Below, in pieces: positions 12,301 to 22,436 of a stretch of DNA of 64,000 nt. A program made the translations under genes and the position numbers. Where the stretch lies: assembly GCA_013433145.1 (NCBI GenBank), contig CM024187.1, forward strand, positions 7,766,826-7,830,825. Direction: 5' to 3'. The notes under the pieces were generated by a model. The model did no database searches. It was not told where the DNA came from and saw nothing but the letters and a program-made list of their open reading frames with translations. Position 1 is the first letter of the stretch; the number at the start of each line of letters is the position of its first letter. The DNA is from Ascaris suum (Eukaryota > Nematoda > Chromadorea > Rhabditida > Ascarididae).

Positions 12301-15181
12301 TTCCTCCCATTGAGGCTTTCTGTCGAGTTGCGGCTTCTGTCTAAGCTTTCCATTGGAAGCAGCATGCATCTCCATGAACCCCTTAGTCAAGTAACCCATC
12401 TTGGCGACTAGGAAATTAGCGAACTTGTTTCCAAACTATGTCGAAGCTATCAGGAGCTCGCCCACGCCTAATTACTTTAGAGGCGTGAACGCACATTTGA
12501 TTTCCTGTTCTTCTTAATGGAACGTGATATGTGACATGTTACCGCACGTTCTTCAGCTGCTCAAAATTTATGATAGCGTATTGAGAGGTGCAACTTTCGT
12601 ATGATAAAGAATAAAGCACTAGGACGAGTTGAATGCATCTTCGTCTCCATTATATTTTATCTTACAGTGTCAGCTTGATATGGATGCGGAATGTGTATTT
12701 CTCATTAATCTAATACCACATCTGTAGGCCCAAACTTAAAAAGGTTACTTCGCATCTATAAATGAAACACCCATCAAGCGGGGTTGAATAATGCGATCTT
12801 TGAAATTCCTGTTAGTTGGCATTTATCGCCACTCGTCACAGCGTTATTGGCTTAGTCACTTAGACTTAGATCAGCGCCCACAAGTTTTTAACGTTTAGGC
12901 TGTTCCAGCTTATCGGAGATTTGCGTGAAGAGGAAGCTAATAGAGAAAGGTCAGCAGCAAATTGAGTCAGAAGTCAGCTGAACACTAAGGGTGAAGGTCA
13001 TCAAGTTTGCAAACAACTAAAATTCAGCTGATTAATGAACGAATGAAGCAACATCACAGCAAATGTGACCCCACAGTGTTACGCTGAAAGCATGGATTGG
13101 ACACGTGTTAGCTTTGCAGGCTGTTCTGTTTTTTCCTTTCTTAATTGAACATTTTTTTGCTTCTACTCTTGATTACTTTTTGGCTGATTGTTAGTTTATC
13201 TTAGAGCTCATTCTATTCTTCTCTTTCTTCCTCTCTTCGTCTTCTATTATTATTTCCTTTCACAGTTTTAAGAAAAACTAATGCACGGGAGCTGGGCAGT
13301 CGATTCATTTGAGCTATGCAGAGCTGCTGTTCCCTAACGCAACGATCACATGTTATGTAGCTGTGATGAGCTCTTTAAAACACACCTCAATATACTGTTA
13401 CTGTATTTTCCAACGCTGCATCATGCTTGCCTTCTCGGAACCGAGTTTTCTCCGCATTCCTCTCCTGCTACACTTCGTGCCGCCCACACAAGCTTTCGTC
13501 TCCGTTGTTTTCTTTTTCGTTCCTTAATCCACTCTTATCATCTGATGGGGCGACTTAACGACAAGGCGCAGTGACATTGCTTTTCCTAGCTTTGATTTTC
13601 TCACATAAAAGAACCCTTCCACGTTTCTTCATTTGCGTAATGCAGCGAACGTGCGTTACGCCTTATCGCTTTATTTGGTTATGTGAACTGAGTGAGTTCT
13701 AAGTGGAACGCTTGCACTCTTAGCAAAAATAATTCAGGTTTCTTTCCGTTTCGCTCATTAGCAAAAAATAGGGCATTGAGTGCTGCAGAAATCAGCAAAT
13801 AATTCAGGATAGTGTAATAGATTTCTTTCCGTCTCGTATAAACTCGAGTTCATTATATTTACGCATCCAGCTCCTCACTTTCTCTCGTTCTCTGCAGCGC
13901 TCATCAAAATGATGAATAAAGTATCTTCTCGAAAACCGCCCAATGCGTTAATTTTTAACCAGGCTATGAGTCCCAATTATCAATTTTTCGGCCAAAAGTT
14001 TATATGCATTTGTTCGGACTTAAGTAGTGGAGATAAGGGAATGGCCAAAGAAATCCCAAGCCTGGTCTTTTCCGAGCTTTCGAGCTACCAATGTTCACGT
14101 CTCATATCGCCCATGTGGTAACTTCCAGGTGCTAGGTCAAGAAGTCTCGAATAGAGTTTTATGATTTTCCACATTTCAGTAATCCATTCAACTGTAGTGC
14201 ACGCACTACTATTACATCCAGGATAGATCTCAGAGAGAGGGGAATATTGCGATATGACAGGAATTGAAGGTAATAGCCAAGTTTAAACGAGTGCAGTATT
14301 TTAGATGTGTGCTTTTCAGTTTGTAGATATGAGTGCTGTATTGGTCGACATGTCCGAGGTGCTGAATCTGCGGGATAAGAGTCTCTTGGCCCTAGAGACG
14401 ACTTCATTTGTGAGGAAGTATCCGGATATTCATGTCGAGTTGCTCAGCGCACTTATCCAAGCGCGGGAAGACATGGGACGAGCGGAAGCAAGGTTATCCC
14501 TTTAATGAACTCATGTCTCGTGGAATATTTGCACGGTTGATCGTTGTTGAAGAAGCTAAGGACGATGTATGGAAATGTGTGATTTGGATGTTTTTGTGTA
14601 TCAGGTCCTGGATTGGAAATTTGGACAATTTTATGCAAAAATTATCCGAGGTATGATTTCAGTTGAGTCACTAGGTCTCTTGGAGGCGTTGAATCTGTTT
14701 CTGATCTTTGCTTCAAAAACGATTGCTCCGTCCTCCGTGAGAATCTTATTCCTTTTTATCAACATTTTAATACAGCAGCAATTCTTAGGGACGACAACGC
14801 TCTGAGTTCATATGTGGTGCATGTAGTCTGCTTTGAGGGCTCTAAAGCTGGGGTTTGTTTCTCGTAGTTCGATAGCTGGATCGAGTAAGTGATGTCGTGG
14901 TTGGCACTGCCAGGTATCCTCCAAATGCCACCTTTATCTCTCCCTCGTTGGTGATAAAGAAAGCAATGTAGCTAGAATGGAGTTAAGATAGGACCGTTTT
15001 GTTTGAAAAATGTTTTTGCAGGTCGATGGCAGAGGAGACGCTTACTCATACGAAATACCATCCAAAGGGCGATGCCGTCTTCGCCAAACTTTTTCAGGCG
15101 TGTAAAACGGACTCTAAGAGAACATTGGCTTTTGAAGAAACAATGCAGAATATGTTCGCAACGTTAACCTCGAGAAGCTGA
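1..15181 (+). CDS. sec-6: Exocyst complex subunit Sec6 (EXOC3), 3' 15 exons, 5' end off window
   Basis: The spliced product is about 620 residues, the C-terminal part of Sec6/EXOC3. This is a subunit of the exocyst, which tethers post-Golgi secretory vesicles to the plasma membrane. Diagnostic blocks, in order, are RIIEREER, NNFMPPGR, the YLEVCRLVLVDDLTVAK block, CFPPHYNIYDRF, EKNELVQLLSWV, HEWLEKTLMQEKD, DWYKHVRP, TQLPSILFGM, LLEEVFEDIAPHLAELLTKKW, ETICMTLMDY, RRITLANY and FVRKYPDIHVELLSALI. They match the family order and spacing that I remember from vertebrate EXOC3. Exons are 1-139, 662-831, 1687-1823, 2177-2250, 2814-2919, 5602-5667, 6765-6857, 7321-7414, 9377-9451, 10080-10327, 10696-10767, 11298-11450, 11969-12083, 14320-14492 and 15022-15181. 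All junctions are GT-AG and in phase, except for four single-base indels at homopolymers in or at the edge of exons 2, 3, 5 and 9. The stop is TGA at 15179-15181. Because every splice site is intact, I take the gene as functional and the indels as assembly errors. Confidence 0.93.
662..831 (+). CDS. sec-6: sec-6 exon B, one-base deletion at GGG 726-728
   Basis: The first third reads IDKYYLDRRTVTNNFMPPGR. The rest reads in another frame as AWRQK...RQRIEGNQLEDRS...QWLAR. Adding one G to the run at 726-728 makes the exon 171 nt and restores PPGRQGAWRQK, which aligns with the family's PPGR..W motif. The donor is GTGAGT at 832. Confidence 0.9.
1687..1823 (+). CDS. sec-6: sec-6 exon C, one-base insertion at CCC 1763-1765
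   Basis: The acceptor is TTTCAG at 1681-1686. It encodes YLEVCRLVLVDDLTVAK, then CFPP in one frame, and HYNIYDRFVGMYHNCISSR in the next frame. Removing one C from 1763-1765 joins them as CFPPHYNIYDRF and makes both exon phases correct. The donor GTTCGT at 1824 is non-consensus, but the same hexamer is used at 10328. Confidence 0.9.
2177..2250 (+). CDS. sec-6: sec-6 exon D
   Basis: The acceptor is TTTACAG (ends 2176) and the donor GTGAGT (2251). It encodes LREIASEKLEKNELVQLLSW and V-N-A-Y, matching the family's ASEDLE.NEIV.LL.W helix. Phase runs from 0 to 2. Confidence 0.88.
2814..2919 (+). CDS. sec-6: sec-6 exon E, probable missing G at the donor
   Basis: Encodes G-D-Q-M-L-G-T-P-K-L-Q...HPLLPRPTVTQLCDQ. 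The next exon opens in phase 0 (V-W-E-V-T-K). This exon should therefore end after CAG, with donor GTGAGT; the window shows CCAGTGAGTC, so one G of GG appears to be lost. Joined that way, the spacing from CD to the next exon's HEWL equals that of the family. Confidence 0.8.
3113..3209. repeat. Tandem repeat (2 copies) with CTACC-GGC-GGTAG hairpin
   Basis: Two adjacent copies of about 45-50 bp begin GCGGAGAAAGCCGACACTC and end CTACCGGCGGTAG followed by GTCA or similar. Each copy contains a 5-bp perfect stem with a 3-nt loop. It lies in sec-6 intron 5. Confidence 0.8.
4100..4650. repeat. Cryptic trinucleotide-rich tract in sec-6 intron 5
   Basis: A long degenerate mixture of ACT, GCT, AAT, AGT and GTT triplets (TACTGCTGCTACTGC and similar), with no unit conserved for long. 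Translations give Thr/Asn/Ser-rich nonsense frames, so I do not call a gene. A similar tract is at 8800-9330. Confidence 0.6.
5602..5667 (+). CDS. sec-6: sec-6 exon F
   Basis: Twenty-two codons from acceptor TTTCCAG to donor GTAAGC, encoding VWEVTKGDMHEWLEKTLMQE and K-D. This corresponds to the helix just before the conserved DW motif. Confidence 0.9.
6338..6368. repeat. 31-base poly-G run in sec-6 intron 6
   Basis: Thirty-one consecutive G on the plus strand, between GAGTTGA and AGTTCAGCG. The length may be inaccurate in the assembly. It can form G-quadruplexes in the transcript, since it lies on the sense strand. Confidence 0.9.
6765..6857 (+). CDS. sec-6: sec-6 exon G
   Basis: Thirty-one codons, phase 0 to 0, acceptor TTCTTCAG and donor GTTTGT. 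It encodes DWYKHVRPEEESLGYFYTQL followed by P-S-I-L-F-G-M-I-E-D-T, a strong match to the family's DG.YQT.LP.I.F.M block. Confidence 0.95.
7321..7414 (+). CDS. sec-6: sec-6 exon H
   Basis: Acceptor CATTTCCAG and donor GTAAAG. It encodes V-S-L-A-K-E-I-S...SVSIDEFLNFANRYR and ends in phase 1. It corresponds to the family's Q-I-S...L..MN.FL.RY helix. Confidence 0.92.
8613..8745. repeat. GC-rich diverged tandem duplication
   Basis: A GC-rich island in an AT-rich intron. Two copies of about 65-70 bp share AGTCCTC..(N)..GAGG..C..CGG and AGCTCCC(C)GCT. Within the first copy GCTCCCCGCTTCCCGCGGGG is nearly self-complementary. No coding meaning is apparent. Confidence 0.5.
8800..9335. repeat. Second cryptic trinucleotide-rich tract, sec-6 intron 8
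   Basis: Rich in CTGCTG, AGTAGT, ACTACT and GTTGTT triplets, like the tract at 4100-4650, though the two are not alignable copies by eye. It extends to just before exon I. Confidence 0.55.
9377..9451 (+). CDS. sec-6: sec-6 exon I, one-base insertion near TTT 9409-9411
   Basis: Acceptor TTTTTCAG. It reads (D)AFMAYKTKHL, then shifts frame to FEDRSYFREFTATM before donor GTTAGT. Removing one T gives 74 nt, exactly the length needed to pass from phase 1 to phase 0. The result aligns with the family's A..YK.EHL..R block. Confidence 0.85.
10080..10327 (+). CDS. sec-6: sec-6 exon J
   Basis: Opens with IAVANNMDICVDSTDKLIKH after acceptor TTTGCAG. It holds a Ser-rich, probably flexible loop (about TSSVHSPRGS) and closes with KTLLDKIDHLKKRWNLGLHS. 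The donor is GTTCGT (10328), phase 2. It corresponds to the IAI.NN.Q.F segment of EXOC3; the insert is longer than in vertebrates. Confidence 0.92.
10696..10767 (+). CDS. sec-6: sec-6 exon K
   Basis: Encodes VNTLLEEVFEDIAPHLAELL then T-K-K-W, splitting the Trp codon before donor GTGAGT. This is the best single match to the family (LLEEVF.DLE.HL.EL..KKW). Confidence 0.95.
11298..11450 (+). CDS. sec-6: sec-6 exon L
   Basis: Acceptor CATTTAG at 11291-11297. The start is fixed by the Trp codon split with the previous exon. It encodes LSGSSAVETICMTLMDYNVD and then HTHLRPHIR...YRILGEYMIAVDN. A later AG at 11320 would lose the conserved LSGSSAV. Confidence 0.93.
11969..12083 (+). CDS. sec-6: sec-6 exon M
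   Basis: Acceptor TTTTCTTAG and donor GTATTC. It encodes RITLANYEDRAEAATLLRKD and then ATRIREVFETLHSDIEMP, matching RISF.S.EER...A.R...EA..LR..F..L. Confidence 0.93.
14320..14492 (+). CDS. sec-6: sec-6 exon N
   Basis: Acceptor GCTTTTCAG, donor GTTATC, phase 0 to 2. It encodes FVDMSAVLVDMSEVLNLRDK...SFVRKYPDIHVELLSALIQ, covering the conserved VSKYPDI..DH..ALL motif. Confidence 0.95.
15022..15181 (+). CDS. sec-6: sec-6 terminal exon
   Basis: Acceptor TTTTTGCAG. It encodes SMAEETLTHTKYHPKGDAVF, then A-K-L-F-Q-A-C-K, and ends FATLTSRS-stop. An ATTAAA hexamer at 15317-15322, about 135 nt past the stop, is the likely poly(A) signal. Confidence 0.92.
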
Positions 15182-15316
15182 TTCAGTGGTTTTTTTTGTG
15201 GTTGTCGTTTTGTAGTGGATGCCGACTTCATGTGTTGTATGTTTTTATTTTATTTAAAAATTGTTGACTTTTGGAGTCTTTTGTTGTATAAGCTGTAAAG
15301 AAGTTCTTTTTTAAAA

Positions 15317-15322
15317 ATTAAA
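15317..15322 (+). terminator. Likely sec-6 poly(A) signal ATTAAA
   Basis: ATTAAA in an A/T-rich stretch about 135 nt after the sec-6 stop. There is no AATAAA closer. It is inferred from position only. Confidence 0.45.
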
Positions 15323-18300
15323 ATTGAAAGTGAACTTATTTATAAGCGAGCAAATCTAAGGAAGAACTCTAGAAATGATTTTTCTGGGCCTTCACAACAG
15401 AGGCTGATATAAAATCAGTGAGGTGATATACAAGGGAATACAAACGTTGTATGTGTGCATGTTTCGGCCTTAACTCACTGACGTCAACATGGGTCTCCTT
15501 CAGAGTGATGCGGATGGTTACACATAATTCGACATATGCACGGAGGAAAGAAAAAAAGGATAGATGGCAAATTCGTCAGAATAGACTACGATTTGAAAGG
15601 GGGAGGGGGGTGGTGCAGTAAATAGAACGAAGAAGATACGTAAGAGAAGTAATCAGGTGGTGTGTGAGAAAATGAGTTTGCTAAAGTAATTGAGGAGCTG
15701 AAATGTTGCATCATTATAGCAAACGCGTGTTGAAATTTCGTATGCTTTAGATAGTGAGCATAAAGCACACACTGTCTTTTTGGGCGCGTTCTGATCTTCC
15801 GCTTCTTCAGTGATTCGCCGCTTCATCGTCTGTGCGTAGTAAACAATGTGAGACTGGTCTTGAGTGATTTTATTGTATGCAGATGTGTACCGTAAAGGTG
15901 CCCGACGTTAAGGCAATAAGGGTAATGCGTAAAAATATTTGTAAACTGTGTCACAGAAGCAGTTATGGCAATGCCTAAAGCAGCCTCACCCATAGTGATT
16001 TTTCTAGTGGCGCAGACTTGAAAAGACTTGATCAGGCCATATTATCGGTTATTGTACGCAACGCTAATCGGATTGCCGCTATTCTTCGCTAACTTGACCA
16101 GAATGCAGCCGTGTAAATTAAGCCTAGCCTGAAGTTTGTTAAAGTACGAGGCAAGATAGGCTAGCTTTTAGTATGGTAGATACGGCCCGATGTTGCGTAG
16201 CAAACAAAAAAGGGGAAAGGGTCGTTCTCATCATGCGTTATCTTTGACACATCGATGGTGTTTTTTTGAGGAAAAAGCAGGAGGTGTGAACTTATCGTGC
16301 AAGCTAATTAATCGTGGTAGCATGTAGATAGAAAATCATGCTTTGGTCTCTTTTACGCAAACAAAAGAAAAGTTGCACAAGGTTTGAAGTGCTGATCATA
16401 GGTAGTTCGGGAAGTGACTTGAAGTCTCTTGATAGGTGGTTACATAGAAGTGTCATTGGTGGGGAAATTAGTGCAACAAATTGTAAAGCGGCGTTGTGTG
16501 GTGAGATACATATAGATTTGGATATAGACTGCAAGTTTTATTGAGCTGTTTCATACAAAACCCCTTCGAGAAGTGCCGCTGACAGACTTTTGCACTTATA
16601 CATCACTAAAAGATCATTGCTTTTGCACACGAAATCTTCTAAAGAAGTGTATTTATAGAGGTAACGCATACCTAACCATATATTGTTTTAAAGTAAATAA
16701 ATCTAAGCGACGACGTTGCAATCAGCGTGATTAAATCTCTTCGGGGCGAGATTACCTAGGAGTGGTAACAAGGTCTAAGAACTTGCTGAAAAATCCGTCG
16801 TTTTTTTCAGCTGGAACATTTCATCATATACATCGACAGCTGTTTACCCAACTCAGTAACGTTAAACAACAGTATGTCAACTGCATATCTGCGTGTGTTT
16901 ATAGCAGTATTTTTTTTTGGCCTCTGAAACAAACATATTCTCGAACTAATACGACCTGGTCTGCAGTATCGGAGTTGGTACCCCCACCCCCCCATCCGAA
17001 AAGCGTTTATTAAAATTAACAGTAGCCATAAAGCATGAAATTATGAATTAAAAACATCAATTTCTGGCTGGCCGAAGCGTTCAACTGAATTTCCAGTAGA
17101 ATGTTGCTGTAACAGGAACTGTTGTTGAATAAAACCACGAATGACTTGATGGCAATAGTGAAGCAAGGCATGCGAGGCTGAAACAAAAGTGCTAAGCTAC
17201 TATACTGACTTGAGAAATGAGTAATATAAGTGTTGCTATTATTTTATTGAAGATTATTATGTGTTTTAGAACTTCGAAGTCATACTAGGGGAACAAAATC
17301 TCTATCTTGGTGATCGCCTTCACCTGGACAGTAATCAATGAAATAAGCGTTTGTCTAAGCCAGAATCCTATAACACATCACGGAATATGCTTTAATATAT
17401 GATCATCTCTGGGGTGGTTGTCAAACCTAACTTGCGGCGATTCTTCTGAAGTTTCGCAATTGTAATTAAATATTTTATGGCCTGCGTTCAATCGATAACA
17501 CGCAAGGGTGCGGCTGTTCTCTGCTATTTTGAAATGCATAACGGTGTGTTGTGAGCGTTTTCTTTGTTATTAACGCTAATTCCCCGAAGATTGTTTGAAT
17601 GTAAACTTTTTTTTCATTTCCACCTCTTATTTTTTGGCAACTTTGCCTGTAACTTTTACAGAAGGGCTTTATTCTTCTTTAATATGAAGGCAGCGAGAAT
17701 ATCGCTGCACTTATACCACACCCGCTTGAACTTGAGGCGCCTCTTGTCCTTAGGTGCCTTGAGGAACTGAAGCGTTTCTCTCGTGGAAGTTATTTTTTGC
17801 AAGCTTCTTTTTACTAATTATTTTCTCTTACCTGCATTATTTTTTTTATTTTTTCTAATTTGTTTTTTTTTCTAGTCGTATTCGTGGGTGCAGAACATGT
17901 TAATCACCAACATACCTAGGACTTCTGAATGGATAGGCAAGGGGATGAGGTTGTTTGTCCTAGTGGCCCGAAGAGGATGTAGGGAAAAGTTTGGAATTTC
18001 GATGAGAGTCGAAATATTGGCAATTTAACTTGTCTGTGGGGTTCTCGGTTTTAAAAAAAGGTTCAAAGAACGCTGATCTTGCCAGGGACACCAGTTACAC
18101 CTATTTGAGGACGTTGACAGGAACATCTGTTTCACTTCACTCAGTGTACCTCATGCAAGACGTGCGCCACACCTCTCGCTTCCCATTATTTCTTTTCGTT
18201 CGCACGTGTATTATAGAAACTAACTGATACATTACACACCATTCTAACTGTACGGTCGTTGACCATCGCTGCAGTACAGATTCTTCACCCTCCCCACCCA

Positions 18301-19082
18301 TGTAGGGGTGGTATTGTGGCGTCAATGTTTTTTGTCGGTATTTCACCACTAACGTAATTTGGCCGCAACCATACCTGTTATTTTAAATCACAAACTCATA
18401 TAAGTGATGTGAAGCTGGGCCTTTAGTATGCTATGTTTAGAAGGTGTGAAAGAGCTAGTGTAGTTGAAGCTATCTTGTAGTGAGGGAAAAGGTGTGTAGA
18501 TCGATATCTTTCGTGAGATTGTTTGTGAAGTTCATGATCAGGATCATAGCCAAAGCCGAGGAAAAAATCATCCCCTTCCTCCGGGCCCGTTCGCCCTCTC
18601 CATTCCTTCATCCTTTCCGCTGAAGGTGATTATGAAGCTGTTTGACCGCCACATGTGAAATGAAATTATCTAAAATTTTAATGAGCGGTGAATCCGTTAA
18701 ATCAAGGTCGAGCGAAGGATTCAGGAACTCGGTACAGCCATGTGACTCTGCAGTTCCGATATCATTCGTCGAATATTTCGTCCGCAGTTCTAAGTCGAAA
18801 TTCCGACTGCCGCATTTCCTGTTACTCCCGTCGCATAGATGCTTCACAATTTAGCGGGGATTTCATTTTTTCTAAGCCTTCTCTTATGAATGCTTACGTT
18901 GTTCAATATTGCTGACCGCAGCAGAGCTGTCTAAGGGAGTGCGTTCCAGCACGAACTCGCTGAAGAGGAAAGCTAACCCCCAAATTGTTGATGATCTAAT
19001 TCGATAGTTATAACCTGCCTCTTCTGTCATCAAGACATTTGATCTTTGATCTGCGTCGAGTAGCACGGCGTCGACGCACATA
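15323..19082. other. Intergenic stretch with no supported gene
   Basis: AT-rich DNA with T- and A-runs. The open frames of 60-80 codons here (for example 16338-16544 plus and 18608-18847 minus) have no family match and no clear splice structure. I see no gene. Confidence 0.6.
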
Positions 19083-19355
19083 GCCACAAGCGCAAGCGCA
19101 TGAGAGAGATGGAGAGAGAACGCGCACGTCCACGGCGAGCGGCGCGGTGGCGGTCACTCGGCAATAAAAATGTCGCAGTAAACATGAAAATATACCGTAA
19201 GGAATCAAAGTTCGAGAGACGAGTTTCAACACATTTTAAAGAGCATAGAAAATTCTATCAGAATCATTAACAATCTGAGACAAAAACAAGAACTTTTCTA
19301 TAAGATCAATTTCTTATATTACGCCGACTGACATAATTTGCAGGGTCGAAGTATA
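19083..19355 (+). repeat. Left terminal inverted repeat
   Basis: Starts GCCACAAGCGCAAGCGCATG. The inner boundary near 19355 is where similarity to the right arm fades (GACATAATTT against GACAAAAATTT). Confidence 0.75.
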
Positions 19356-19784
19356 TGCGCTACAGAGATTGACGTATGTTGACACTGCTGACATATGCGA
19401 GCGATTTAAGAAAGCAATCGCTCGACGAATTACCGAAACCCCATCCTGACTCGAAGTGGCAACAGATGTCGTTCCTCTAAAAGATCATCGGTCTCTTCTA
19501 GAGATGTGAAGCAAACACCTGAAATCTCAGATATGATAGGGATCATGGCGAAAAAACACTATATAAGTAGGACAAGTTTTGTATTGCTTCAATTACGAGC
19601 ACTTAACAAGTGATCCTCTCTGTCTTGAAACATCGCGAGTTTGGTGCTACTTCAGTTGATAGCTTGTTGTGGAAGAAATCAGAGATGTGCTTTTTATGTT
19701 TGACGAGATGGCGAGGAAAAGGATATAAGGAATATAGCCTATCGAGCCAAATGTAGCTATTTCTTCGAAGTATCCTTGTCAGCC

Positions 19785-20645
19785 GGAACAGGCGCAAAAC
19801 AAGGGGACATTTGTTCCCCGAAATCCTCATCAACTCTCGAAGGACTCTTGAGAAAGATGGGGACTGCAGATAGTTTCAATGTATTCAGCAAATAACTCCA
19901 AATGCTTCTCTTTGCGGACGAAGTGGTACTCATTGCTGATGACCCAAAAAAACTTGCAGTGTTCACTGAACGAGCTCAACAAGAATACCAAGGAAATTGC
20001 GCTCAGCATTTGCAAATGCAAAACGAAGTGGATGAAAAATGCGTTCTGCCGTTAGTTTCCCATGAAGCTCGATAGTGAAAATATCGAACTTGTGGAAGAG
20101 TTTGTACACTTAGGATAGACTTGCAAATGAGAGGCGATTTGGGTCATGAATTAAGCAGACGAAAAAGAGCGCATTGGCTAATATTCACCAAGCTCAACGA
20201 TATCTATTACGACACAATGATAAAAATGTCCGTAAAGGGAGAACTCTTCATTTCGACGGCCATCCCTGTTCTTCTGTGAGGGTGCGAAGCGTGGAATACC
20301 GCACTCGCTAAAGAAAACAAACTAGCAACGGCCAGCGAGCAATGGAAAGGCGAATGGAAAGCATCAACAAACTGCAACACACCACAAACGAAGAGTTGCG
20401 TTCTGGATCCGCATTGAAAGATGTCGTTGAAGAAATGTACAAAAGAAAACTAAGGTGGGCTGGTCACGTAGCCAAGTTAAATGACTATAGATGGACTAAG
20501 TAAATTTTCTAGTGGTAACCAAGAGACGTAAAACGATCACGCGGCAGGCCGCAACAAGGGGGAAGATCCGCTGAGGCGCCTATATGGAGTTACTTGGATG
20601 CGGAGAGCTCAGGACCGTGACAGATGGAAGAGTTGCGCTGCATCG
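19785..20645 (+). pseudogene. Degenerate RTE-type non-LTR reverse transcriptase, C-terminal part
   Basis: Pieces in two or more frames keep the order of the RTE reverse transcriptase: KQGDICSPK (the QGD.ISPKLF block), LLFADEVVLIADD (the active-site box), VEEFVHLG (the YVYLG block), HELSRRKRAHW, LFISTAIPVLL, GCEAWNT, MERRM, KRKLRWAGHVAKLNDYRWTK, GVTWMRRAQDRDRWKS. Stops and frameshifts interrupt it repeatedly, and FADD is changed to FADE. It is not able to encode an active enzyme. The N-terminal endonuclease is absent. Family assignment is from remembered hookworm RTE sequences. Confidence 0.85.
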
Positions 20646-21725
20646 ATGGAAGGAACGATGAAATCGACGAAATGGCGGCTGTTTAAAGTATTCAAAGTAA
20701 AGTGTCCTTGGCAGATTCCATCCGTCGCAATGCATAAGTAGGTCTAAGTCGCAGCACAGAGCTGCATCCATTAAGTGAACGTCGTCTCCCCAACGCAGAG
20801 TATCCACAGAGTTCAGCGCTATGTCCGTTTCCATTACGGCATTTCGCCCACATTGTTATACGTGGCCGTGTTCACGAACATCTCTTGAATCTGCTCACAC
20901 TCATTTATGATCTGAACTCTCATTTTAAAGCATTGCTTAGGGATTCCTCTGAAGCAGTGAATTGTGTTGTAACATTCAAAATGATAACTATCCAAAGCTC
21001 AGTCTTCTGCGATATGCGAAGGTGATGATGAAATCGATTTTCTGGGTGATGATGTCCAGTTCCCTTGATGCAACACGCGAGTGCTCTGAAAGATCGAAAT
21101 GAATCGCTCGCTATCTAATGCTAACGCCACATTCCATTGCTAGGAGCCTTTCTTGTGCGAAATAAGGATGCCTGAAGCAGTCCTTAACGTCCTAACGGCA
21201 CTGTGCAAAAATGCGTTGCCCACTAACTTTCCGAAGGTTGAGCACTGCACGCGGCTTATGCCGTTAACAAGCTTCCGATCCGCTTGAGTCGACTTAATAA
21301 TAGGTTGCATTGTCGAATGCGCAAATTTTGTTATGACAGGCTCTCTCTTGGATGGTTTCGGGTGCGAGAAACTGCTTACCATGATGCTGGGTGTAAAAAC
21401 AATTGCCATCACCTCTGACTGCACCGTCGCTCATTCTCCTGGTTTCTTTATCGACTTGGAATGAACACGAGTCGGTGGACAGGTAACTTGCATGTGAGGC
21501 AAGTACTTCTTCTAGACGTTATTCAGCCATTCTAGATTAGTGGCTCGAAACGAGTGCTCTTGATAGCTCCATCTTCTTTACGATCTCCTCCACATCTTAC
21601 TAATTGGCTTCTTTGGCTAGAGTTGCGCACTTCAAATGACTGCTTACATTGAAGGTTTCCTGCCTTGTAACCACCTGTGGTCGCCTGCCATGTAATTCGC
21701 AATTCTTCGAATTGGCAGCATGTCA

Positions 21726-21785
21726 CCTTCGAGCTGCTTTTTCCTTCACAATCTCGCCTTCGAGCTACTTTTTCCTTCACAATCC
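21726..21785. repeat. 30-bp tandem duplication inside the composite element
   Basis: CCTTCGAGCTGCTTTTTCCT... is followed at once by CCTTCGAGCTACTTTTTCCT..., with one substitution and a near-identical spacer. Confidence 0.85.
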
Positions 21786-22141
21786 TGACTTGTCTATGTC
21801 GGAGAGCAAGTGTTGCATGCAATCAAACTATGTCAGTGCAATTAACTAGACGCTGAAAGCGTCGATTGCCTTTTTTACCATCAAATGAACTTACAGTGCC
21901 CGTTATCGGTATGCCTATACGGGAAAGAAATGAAGTGATGGAAACCTGGAACTTCGAACTGAAGAATCATAACCGGTGCATATAACAATCGCATGAAAGA
22001 TCCATTTATAAAGAGCCACAGGGAGTTTAATGCAACTTAAGAACGACTGGGTCATTTCATTAAACCGTCGAGGGTCGATTCATGAATTCAGTTCACCAAT
22101 AAGAACAAGTCACGAATGCACGAGAATAACGCATCAGATAA

Positions 22142-22436
22142 TGCATAAAGCGACATTGAAATTTTTGTCAATTGCGGGTCATATAAGAAGTCGATCTTAT
22201 AGAAAAGTTCTTGTTTTTGTCTCAGCTTATTAATGATTCTGATAGCTTATTAATCTTAAAGAGCATTCAATGCTCTTTAAGATGTGTTGAAACTCGTCTT
22301 TAGAATTTTGTTTCCTTACGGAATATTTTCATATTTACTACGACAATTTTATTGCCGAGTGACCACTACCGGGCCGCCACTTTCCAAGGACGCGCGCGGT
22401 CTCTCTCCATCTCTCTCATGCGCCTGCTCTTGTGGC
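22142..22436 (-). repeat. Right terminal inverted repeat
   Basis: Reverse complement of the left arm, ending ...GCGCCTGCTCTTGTGGC. It is about 20 bp longer because of the internal palindrome at about 22255-22281 (CTTAAAGAGC ... GCTCTTTAAG arms). Confidence 0.75.

Larger units (their letters stand above)
19083..22436. mobile_element. Composite element with about 270-bp terminal inverted repeats
   Basis: The left end (from GCCACAAG at 19083) and the reverse complement of the right end (to CTTGTGGC at 22436) run in parallel for about 270 bp. They share GCATGAGAGAGATGGAGAGA, GTCACTCGGCAATAAAA, GACGAGTTTCAACACAT, TATCAGAATCATTAA and GAGACAAAAACAAGAACTTT. The right arm has an extra near-perfect palindrome built on AAAGAGCATTCAATGCTCTTT. 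Between the arms are a degenerate RTE-type reverse transcriptase (plus strand) and about 1.5 kb I cannot identify. I could not find a convincing target-site duplication. Confidence 0.75.

Noticed and set aside
19083..22436. Autonomous DNA transposon with its own transposase
   Set aside because: No DDE or other transposase motif could be read on either strand between the inverted repeats.
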